From Micropterix aruncella (taxonomy: Eukaryota; Arthropoda; Insecta; Lepidoptera; Micropterigidae): a stretch of DNA of 64,000 nucleotides. The position numbers and the translations under genes were made by a program. Location: positions 3,095,884 through 3,159,883 of the forward strand of contig OX155980.1 in NCBI GenBank assembly GCA_944548615.1, in the 5' to 3' direction. The notes under the pieces were generated by a model. That model was given only the letters and a program-made list of their open reading frames with translations, had not been told where the DNA came from and did not search any database. This document shows positions 53,801 to 64,000 of the stretch, piece after piece. The stretch's first letter is position 1. Every line of letters starts with the position of its first letter.

Positions 53801-56800
53801 ACAAGAAAGGACGATGACATTCTTCACATTTCGAAATAAACGCATTTTAAAAATCTAAATTCTAACAGGTGCGTTAACGTGTAACTTGCGTCGGAAAAAT
53901 AACAAGATTTTTGTCATATTATGTAAGCGATATGATTTTATGTCCACCCATTCAATTGTAACCAGGGACAGATGTGCTTTCATACTACATTTTAAAATTT
54001 TATTTAATAATATTGTCTAAGAATAAAATTTAGGAATATTATCTAACAATAATACTTTATCTATTGATTTGACGTAATCAAATCTCAGAAGCGCCGCCGG
54101 CAGTTGATACTCTACAAGTTTCGGCAACTGTGTCAAGTTGGCGTTGGCGGCTTGCGGCTGCCTTATTCTTGTATATTTATAATAGCAAATATTTAAAAAA
54201 CTAGCGAACTTTGAAATGTGGATATATCGCGCGACAACATCACCGACAACAACGTACTGCGGTCATTACTCGACTGCTCAACAAAAAAGGAGTGCGTTCA
54301 TTTATTCCACCATAACTTCTAAACCCTTAAGCCGAATTAGAAGTGTGAGGTATTGTTAGTGACATTATGTCATCCCGAGTGACATAGGGTACCTTAACTG
54401 TCCAAATATCAAGTAAGTAGTTGTTTAAATGTCCCGCCGTCCAAACGTCAATAAATTACCATAAATATATCGTGTTTAATATCAAATAAAAGGTCTGTTT
54501 GAGTACATTCCGGAAATATACATTTATGTATATGAATTCATACTTAAACCACAAATATATCATACAAAAACGTAAATGTAATGTAATTTAATGTAAAAAC
54601 AAAAACAATTATAGCTATGTACAATAGTTCACTTTCTATAACGGCAGTCGCGTGTTTAATTATATTTTAATATATTTACTTGTTGATTTCTGTAATCAAA
54701 TTGGCAGGTAATCGCATGTAAAAATCATTTCTCTAATAATTAAAGGCTTTTACCAGGTTTCTGTTAATATTAGTGCAGTGGGGTCATCCACTGTACATTC
54801 ATCCTTGGGAGCTAATGGGCCCATGCTGGGTTGGCCACGAAGACCCATGTGTTCAGGGTCGGTCACACTCACGGGTCAACACCCATCCGACGGCCTCCAC
54901 GCACGGGGTGCGAACCTGGGTAGGACTCTGGCCTTGGTCAGTTTCCCCTGGGAATCAAACCTCTGGCGCTCCTGGACGGTCTGCGCACCGTGCGGCGCAA
55001 GCCAATCGATTGTGCACTCTGACTAACATCTTGAGGTGTCGACTACAACGGGCGAGCCCATCACCACAGAACGTTTTACCGATTAGTCGTTCTATCGCCC
55101 TGCAGTGAGAGTAGAAGACTTTGGACAATACAATCCAACGTCTAGCTACGCCACAACCCGTAAGAGACCAACTCCTTACCGCGAGATAGCCAGGAATTAC
55201 TTCCCGGCGGCTCGAGACACTCGCGCCCTTACTTCCAATTGTGACCAGATTTCTCCGGTCTCTCGATTGGTTCCGAGTTCGAGGTCGCTTGCGCGGTCCA
55301 CTCTCTTACGAAGCGGTGAAACGGAGTAAACCGAATCTATCGCGGACCAAGGCGTCCTTTGCCCGGCTGTTCACCCAGGATCGGATGACCAATGGTCATT
55401 TCAAGAGCAGTCGCCGTAAGGTAGGCAACCACCCCCGCTCTATAGGAAACAATACAGTTCCCAGACTCCCCCGACTGTTAGTCGGAGAGCTAATGGGCCC
55501 TTGCTGAGTTGGCCACGAAGACCCATTCTGTTTCAGGGTCGGTCACACTCACGGGTCAACACCCATCCGATGGCCTCCACGCATGGGGAGCGGAGCCTGG
55601 GTAGGACACTGGGTCAACCAGTCTCCCCTGGGAATCAATCCTCTGGCGCTCCTGGACGGTCTGCGCACCGAGCGGCGCAAGCCAATCGATTGTGCTCTCC
55701 GACTAACAATCGGGGGAGTCTGGGAACTGTATTGTTTCCTATAGAGCGGGGGTAGTTGTCTACCTTACGGCGACTGCTCTTGAAATGACCATTGGCCATC
55801 CGATCCCGGTTCAGAGTCGGGCAAAGGACGCCTTGGTCCGCTATAGATTCGGTTCACTCCGTTTCTCCGCTTCGTAAGGGAGAGGACCGCGCAAGCGACC
55901 TCGAACTCGGAACCAATCGAGAGACCGGAGAAATCTGGTCAAAATTGGTAGTTAGGGCGCGAGTGCCGCCCGCCAGGTAACATACCTGGCTACTCGCGGT
56001 AAGGCGTTGGACTCTAACGGGTTGTGGCGTAGCTTGACGGTGGATTGTTATGTCCCAAGTCTTCTACGCTCACTGCACGGTCGATAGAACGAACAATCGT
56101 TAAAACGTCCTGCGGTGACGGGTTCGCCCGTTGTGGTTGACAACTCAATATGTTAGTCGGAGAGCACAGTCGATTGGCTTGCGCCGCTCGGTGCGCAGAC
56201 CGTCCAGGAGCGCCAGAGGTTTGATTCACAGGGGAGACTGGTTGACCCAGTGTCCTACCCAGGTTCGCACCCCGTGCGTGGAGGCCGTCGGATGGGTGTT
56301 GACCCGTGAGTGTGACCGACATTGAACACATGGGTCATCGCGGCCACCTCATCATGGGCCCGTTAACTCTGACTAACATCTTGCGGTGTCAACTACAACG
56401 GGCGAGCCCGTCACCACAGGACGTTTTAATGATTAGTCGTTCTGTCGCCCTGCAGTGAACGTAGAAGACTTTGGACAGTACATTCTACGTCCAGCTACGT
56501 CACAACCCGTAAGAGTCCAACGCCTTACCGCGAGTGAGCCAGGAATAAACCCGGCGGGCTCGAGATACTCGCGCCCTCACTTCCAATTGTGACCAGATTT
56601 CTCCGGTCTCTCGATTGGTTCAGAGTTCGAGGTCGCTTGCGCGGTCCTCTCCCTTACGAAGCGGTGAAACGGAGTGCACCGAATCTGTCGCGGACCAAGG
56701 CGTCCTTTGCCCGACTCTGAACCGGGATCGGATGGCCAATGGTCATTTTAAGAGCAGTCGCCGTAAGGTAGACAACTGCCCCCGCTCTATAAGAAACAAT

Positions 56801-59800
56801 ACAGTTCCCAGACTCCCCCGATTGTTAGTCGGAGAGCACAATCGATTGGCTTGCGCCGCTCGGTGCGCAGACCGTCCAGGAGCGCCAGAGGATTGTTCCC
56901 AGGGGAGACTGGTTGACCCAGTGTCCTACCCAGGCTCGCACCCCATGCGTGGAGGCCATCGGATGGGTGTTGACCCGTGAGTGTGACCGACCCTGAAACA
57001 GAATGGGTCTTCGTGGCCAACTCAGCAAGGGCCCATTAGCTCCCAAACTCTGACTAACATCTTGCGGTGTCAACTACAACGGGCGAGCCCGTCACCACAG
57101 GACGTTTTAACGATTAGTCGTTCTGTCGCCCTGCAGTGAACGTAGAAGACTTTGGACAGTACATTCTACGTCCAGCTATGTCACAACCCGTGAGAGTCCA
57201 ACGCCTTACCGCGAGTGAGCCAGGAATAAACCCGGCGGGCTCGAGATACTCGCGCCCTCACTTCCAATTGTGACCAGATTTCTCCGGTCTCTCGATTGGT
57301 TCCAAGTTCGAGGTCGCTTGCGCGGTCCTCTCCCTTACGAAGCGGTGAAACGGAGTGCACCGAATCTGTCGCGGACCAAGGCGTCCTTTGCCCGACTCTG
57401 AACCGGGATCGGATGGCCAATGGTTATTTCAAGAGCAGTCGCCGTAAGGTAGACAACTGCCCCCGCTCTATAGGAAACAATACAGTTCCCAGACTCCCCC
57501 GATTGTTAGTCGGAGAGAACAATCGATTGGCTTGCGCCGCTCGGTGCGCAGACCGTCCAGGAGCGCCAGAGGATTGTTCCCACTCACTGGAGGATTGCTC
57601 CCACTGTTGTGCCAACTCAGCAAGGGCCCATTAGCTGACTCTGAACTCTGACTAACAGTCGGGGGAGTCTGGAAGCTGTACGGTTTCCTATAGAGCGGGG
57701 GTGGCTACGTACCTTACAGCGACTGCTCTTGAAATGACCATCGGCCATCCGATCCTGGGTGAAAGCCGGGCAAAGGACGCCATGGTCCGCGATAGATCCG
57801 GTATAAACCGTTTCACCGCTTCGTAAGGGAGAGGACCGCGCAAGCGACCTCGAACTCGGAACCAATCGAGAGACCGGAGAAATCTGGTCACAATTGGTAG
57901 TTAGGGCGCGAGTGTCGCCCGCCAGGTAACATTACTGGCTATCTCGCGGTAAGGCGTTGGTCTCTAACGGATTGTGGCGTAGCTAGATGGTGGACTGTTT
58001 TGTCCTAAGTCTTCTACGCTCACTCCAGGGAGATAGAACGACTAATCGTTAAAACTTCCTGTGGTGACGGGCTCGCCCGCTGTAGTCGACAACCCAAGTT
58101 GTACATTCATCCATGCAATGCCTTAATCAGCTCCGAAACGGTAACTTAATTGCTTTCTTTCGGATCGTGTCGGATCCACGTGAAATATGTTATGTTCTCA
58201 AACTGAACAACCTCTTCGCGGCTCGGCGGTTTTATTGCGGCAGTGCCTCGCCTCTCGTATAAGTGTTTGCTACAAACGTTTCCCCCGCAATTTCCAATCC
58301 CGCGCCGCCAGTCGCCATTACGATCTTCCGCGAAAACATTCAACATTTCGCCGTAAGCACATGGATATTACGAGTAAACGAAGACAAGAAAATTCGCACA
58401 CTCTTGAACTTTGCATGGGAAGATATTTAACGCAGCTTTAAATTGAATACGTACATAAATATTCGGCCATATATCGCCAATAGGGTCCATCATAATCTAA
58501 ACTTAAGAGTATTTCACTTACTACTTTGGATGTTACTATGTACAGCTTTTAGTACGTATATATTCGATTTATTGACTATTTCAATTGTTAGGCTTCTGCT
58601 TTGATTATTCAACTTTTCAACTGACTATTTTAATTATTGTGTGCTTAGTAGGTAGCTATTAAAATTATTGACTATTTTATTAAATAAGCCTTTAAATTGT
58701 TTTTTAATACGATTCTACGACGAATAACTTTTAGTAGGTTCCAAAGTTTCTTAGATACTATATATTTTTTTAAAATAATATATGTATGTTAAGTAAAGAT
58801 TAAAGTAGTAATGAGACTTACTACTTGAAAAACAAATATTTTGACACGTCCAAGAGCGGTTTTTAGCCGCCAATCGGACACGACGTAAATGTAATGTAAT
58901 GTAATATCAGTCAAGAGAACATCTGGAAGTGTCAACTTAACGGGCGAACCCTTAACCCTAGGGAGTTTTAACATTTTGAGAAACATTTGAGACTACAAGG
59001 GGCGAACACGTCACCTCAGGAGGTTTTCACGATAGTGAACGTTCTGTATCTCCTGAGGTGAGCGTAGAAGACTTATCGACGAATTAATCCATCAACTAGC
59101 TCCGCCAACTGGACAGCGAGAATTTAACAACAAACCGCATGACCAAGAACCCGATGGGCTTCCCACCTCCGGCGCTTGCGAGGTCCCCTCCCTTACGTAA
59201 GCGGTGACTTGGCGTCTACCGAATCTATCGCAAACCACGGTGGCGTCCATTGCCCGACTACCACTCGAGGTCAGGTGGCCGATTGGTCGCATTAAGAGCG
59301 GTTGCCGTAAGGTTGACAACCACCCCAACTCTAAAGGGAACAAAGCCGTTTCCAGACTCCCCCGTTATCAGTCGGAATGAACAGTCGATTGGCTTACGCC
59401 GCACGGAGCGCAAAGCGACCAGGAGCGCCCGAATGACGATTTACCAGGGGAACTAACCCGCAGAAACAGAGTCCCCCCCGGGTTCGCACTTCTACGTGAA
59501 AGCTACCGGATGCTGGGTGCTGACCTGTGAGTTGGGCCGACCTTAACACATGTGTCATAATGGCCCTACTGCACTGGGCCCATTCGCTCCCATGGAGTTT
59601 TAACAACATCAGGTCGTTCTATCTCCTATGGAGTAAACGTGAAGACTTAGCCGACAAGAACAGACCACTCAGTAACTCCACCGTCTAACCCGCGAGAGTC
59701 CAACGTCTCACGGCAAGTCACTGGAAGTGAACAAAGCGAGCAGACTCACTATCAGATATGGACAGATTTATCCGTCCTACAGTCAGGTCTCAGGTTCGAA

Positions 59801-62800
59801 GTCGCTTGCGCACTCCACTGATATTCGCCGTAATTTAGTTCGGAGTCATTACAATCGACTGTTTATATACTCATTACATTCTCTAACAGGGCCTTTAATG
59901 TCTGCAGGTGGTAACAAGTGCTACTATAAAGCCTGATCGAAGCTTGGCTTGAAGATCAGTTTGTTCTCTTGGCTGGTTCACGATTTAAATCCTATCAGGT
60001 AGCATCCTCGAAGAGGAGTCTACCTATATTTTGTAAGACTTATATATTTTTTATCGAGGCTACCATTTTTTTTTTGGTAGTCGATCCTGCATGAGTTGCG
60101 TAAAATGTAGCGAAAACTGCAGGATTTGCGTGAAATACGTGAGTTGCATGAGTAGCGAAAGTTGTATGAGTTGCGCAAGTTGCGCGAGTTGCGTGTGTTG
60201 CACGAGTTGCGTAAGTTGCTTGAGTTGTGTGAGTTGCGTGATTTGCGTGAGTTGCTAGAACTACGTGAGTTTCGTAAATTGCGTGAGTTGCGTCGGTAGC
60301 GAAGTTTGCATGAGTTACGTGAGTTGCGCGAGTTGCGTGAATTGCATGAGTTGCGTAAGTTTTGTGAGTTGCGTGAGTAACGGAATTGCGTGAGTTGCGG
60401 GAGTTGCGTGAGTTGCGTGAGTAGCATGAATTGCGAGGGTTCAACAGAGAGATCATCATCGGGCAGCGGTGTATACTGTGCTTGCTGTAATTCTTGCATT
60501 TCAAACCGAATCGCAGCCGATATGCAAACGATATTTACTTTGCAGAAAAGAGCCATACGATCCATTTATTGTTCAAACTCCCGAGTATCGCTAAAAGAGA
60601 AATTTAAAGAGATCAATATTCTGACGGTTTATAGTCAGTATATATTCGATAACATAATGTATGGTCGTAAAAACTTGCACAGGTTCCGTAGGTTGGGTGA
60701 CATTCACAATAAGAACACCAGGTTCAAAAATAAACTAGCCATTACGGGCTCTAGGTTAGCAAAAGTGAGTAAATCTTNNNNNNNNNNNNNNNNNNNNNNN
60801 NNNNNNNNNNNNNNNNNNNNNNNNNNNNNNNNNNNNNNNNNNNNNNNNNNNNNNNNNNNNNNNNNNNNNNNNNNNNNNNNNNNNNNNNNNNNNNNNNNNN
60901 NNNNNNNNNNNNNNNNNNNNNNNNNNNNNNNNNNNNNNNNNNNNNNNNNNNNNNNNNNNNNNNNNNNNNNNNNNNNNAATTCGCCACTGAGATTAACAGG
61001 ATCGCGTTCGAATTCTGCAAACCAGCTATAATTATGCTTTATCGCCAGTTTTAAGCAGTAAGGCTCCGTCGAGCTGTCAAATTACACTTAAAATCGTAGA
61101 AATCGAACAGCGAAAATTTTCACGAGTTAAATTCATCGTAATAGATATGTAATTTTGAAATGACGCTACAAGGAGAAAACAAATAGTTGGGGAGCCAGCG
61201 ATAAAACAGTGCAAGAGTTTTGTAAAAGCTGATATTTTCAGATCAGACAGTATTTTGACCATAGAATGCCGGGGTAGTCAGCAGGCCAGACTATTCCGGA
61301 CACCTTCAGATTTCAAATTTTATTTTATTGAGTTCAAATTATGAGTAGGTACATTCAATATGCAAAAGTCTTAACCTAACTAGGCTGCCGCCTGTTCCAA
61401 AGTAGACAATTTATTTTAATCATCCTAAGAAATCTATAATATTATATTTATATAAATAAACAAAATCATACTTAATGTAACAGAAATATCTTAATTATCT
61501 AATAAAAATTTGTAAGAAAATGTCATGAAAATTGTCAACATTATTTTATTTTAAAACATGATAAAATTAATATATATTTATATATGTATTAATAAGTATT
61601 AATATGTATTAATAATACACAAAATAAATTCACAAAAATTAAAATAAAATTACATTTAGAAATCATCAATTTATATTACTACATATACTATTATGTTTTT
61701 ATTATAAAGATTCAATTATTTAATAAGGTGTTCAATATCTGCATTCCTACAATGTAAGAGGTCGGCAGTCAAACTATTTTTAAATTTATATGAAATTTTA
61801 ATGTCTGGTTACTACCTGGCGCTGACTTACTAGGAAAGGTGTAATTTTAATTAGTACTAAAATATTAGATAAAACAAACTTTATTCTACATTCAAAGAAT
61901 TCCAATTCAAATATTAGAAGAAAAAAAAACATATACGAGTTTGCAGCCAGTTCCGGAAACTTTCAGTATGAGTTATCTATTTACTTAAAATAATGATTGT
62001 GCAAATCTGCACAAATGACCTCAGTTTCTTAAACAGCCGTTTCCTAGCTAATACTAGAGTTTATATGAATACTTCAAGGATAATTTGAGAGCATTCGAGA
62101 GTGAGTCCGCCCACTATCAAGAGCAGAAGACAACGAACGGCACAGGAGTGGACGGAGTTAAGATGCGGAGGCGAGCGTAACCACTGCTCACTCGCTGAAT
62201 ATGTACACTAGTATGTGAGTTACCTACCAGCTCCCGATAAACCGGTAATCCCCCGCCAAATCTAATATGGAAAGAACCACCAATCATGAATATACAATGG
62301 TCGGGGAATGCAAAGCCTTCCAATACGCAGATATATATATCATTAGATTCGCAATGAAAGCGAACGCACAGCGCGCGTCGATGGCAGAAACGGAAATGAT
62401 GCGAGTTGTTTCTCGAGCCACTTTCCGTATACCACAAGAGCAACCGCCGATATCATCTAAACAAGTAAAAAAACGATTGTGTCACCTCAAGACTTTCCCA
62501 GCAAGTAGACATGTCCCCTCCGCCAACCCCCCCCCCCCCCTCCCATTCCCGCGCCAATCCAACCTCCCCTCGCGCACTAATTCTTAGTACATTTGTAGTA
62601 TTTCCGTGGTATTAAAATGGTGTATTTTCAAAAATAATGTAGTATTTTCTTAATATGTCGGACTATAACCGGTCGGACGCAAACAATGCCTATAGGCATT
62701 TTTTGTCGTTTGACAGATCCGTGCGTAGCCGTTTCGGCTGCCCCCCATTATATCTTCTTATATATAAAAATGAATCGCCGTGCGTTAGTCTCGCAGGATC

Positions 62801-64000
62801 TTGAAAATGACTCGACCGATTTGAATTATTTTTCTTTTATTTTGTTTGGCTTGATTCAGGGGTGGTTTACAAAAAAAAATATTTAGGAAAAACTCAAAGA
62901 AACAACTGAAAATTGAAAAAATCGAAATTGGTCATTTCCGGCAATAGGCCACTTTTAATAGATGGCGTTCGCGGCGATCCTATTGTTTGACAGCTGCGCC
63001 ATCCATAACTGTTATTCATTCCGTGCAATTGTGTAAAATTTAAAAAAGTTAAATAGTCGAAAACGAAAAAAATCAAAGAAGTCAAAAAATGTCTGAAAAG
63101 TCAAATAAAGCAAAAAAGTCGAAAAAGTCGGAAAAGTCGAAAAAGACAAAAAAGGTCGAAAAAGTCGAAATAGTCAAAAAAGTCGAAAACCCCGAAAAAG
63201 TCGAGCATGGCAAAAAAGTCGAAAAAGCCGAAAAAGTCGAACAAGGCAAAAAGTCGAAAAAGTAAAAAAAGTCAAAAAACTCGAAAAAGTCGAAAGTCAA
63301 AAAAGTCAAAAAGGCCGAATAAGTCAAAAAAGTCAAAAGATGCAAAAAAAAAAAGTAAAAAAGGTTAAAAAAGTCAAAAAAGTTGAATAAGTCGAAAAAG
63401 TTGGAAAAGTATATGTCGATTTCAATTTCGATATCGATCTTCGAGGGTTAAAGCGTAGCGCTAGGTTGGGGGTGGGGGGGGGGGGGGACTTGTGGTAGTA
63501 TTAATAATATTAATATTCAGATGAATTACGTTCCTGGCTACCTGACAGGAAAGTTTTGGGGTGACAACTGATTTTTTTTATTACATACGACATCGTTTTA
63601 TTTTACAATAAGTTAGTGGATTTGTGAACATTCATTTTGATCAGCTATTCTTAGACTTTGCAGGCTTAGACATAACCACGAATTTGGACTTAGTTTGGGG
63701 ATTTCAATACTGTAAAGACCTCATGGAAATTTCGACCGATTTGAGTGACTGTGATAACAATTCCGTGTCGTTTTACAGTGTCCATTACAATGTCGAGAAG
63801 AAGAGCTAACATAGGTTGACGAAGTCAGTCAAATGTGCCTCAAACTACTTCCAAGTGCAAACCGCACTGATGTGAGATGATTCCATCATCTCGGCCAAAA
63901 TACAAGATGAAGCTGTTAATACGAAATCGCTTGCAGTGGTGCCTAAGAATATGATTTATGGACTTCGCGAAGTTTATAACAACGACTCGTCCTGTATGAT

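Overview
The window is AT-rich animal DNA that is almost entirely transposon-derived, with very little host coding sequence. Several features point to an insect: R1-clade and CR1/Jockey-group LINEs, several mariner families, a tRNA-derived SINE with an (AAAC)n tail, and a WDR47 ortholog. Recurrent 'taggtacct' strings and the style of the dispersed repeats would fit Lepidoptera or a relative, but the sequence does not settle this.

Host genes. One exon is secure: the 5' coding exon of a WDR47 (nemitin) ortholog on the minus strand (51718-53277), with LisH-CTLH and splice signals at both ends. A second, weaker candidate is a GC-rich minus-strand exon at 35220-35644 with a good donor. No WD40 exons of WDR47 were recognised at lower coordinates.

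Layout. 0-7.3 kb: LINE remnants, a candidate DNA transposon holding a SINE, a 720-bp dispersed repeat and a mariner-like fragment. 7.3-11.65 kb: nested array 1 of a ~670-bp element (called the AB element here), with an R1-clade LINE inside. 11.7-16.8 kb: SINE, LINE 3' ends and a 401-bp MITE. 16.8-22 kb: a nearly complete LINE (PHD-finger ORF1; endonuclease/RT ORF2 with two frameshifts). 22.9-25.5 kb: a dead mariner interrupted by an AB element. 25.7-31.6 kb: LINE 3' ends, a mariner and a minisatellite. 31.6-38.6 kb: several AB insertions including array 2. 40-51 kb: LINE and mariner relics and a 324-bp tandem repeat. 51.7-53.3 kb: WDR47 exon. 54.8-58.1 kb: nested array 3. 58.9-64 kb: an older AB subfamily, minisatellites, LINE and mariner relics and a 200-bp assembly gap.

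Main observation. The AB element is a GC-rich, apparently non-coding retroposon with no poly(A). It has a constant 5' start (GGGAGCTAATGGGCCC), a structured 3' end and 12-15 bp target-site duplications (TSDs), and it can be 5'-truncated. It consists of module A (~220 bp) and module B (~440 bp) joined at CTCTGACTAACA. In three separate loci further AB copies are inserted exactly at that internal A/B junction of a resident copy. They are always antiparallel to the host copy and each is bounded by a duplicate of the junction. The outermost host copy in each locus has its own TSD in unrelated DNA. The family thus looks like a retroposon that uses its own interior as a preferred landing site and builds nested inverted arrays. 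The R1-clade LINE at 7476-9588 also lacks a poly(A) and has a 13-bp TSD, so it is a plausible but unproven source of the machinery.
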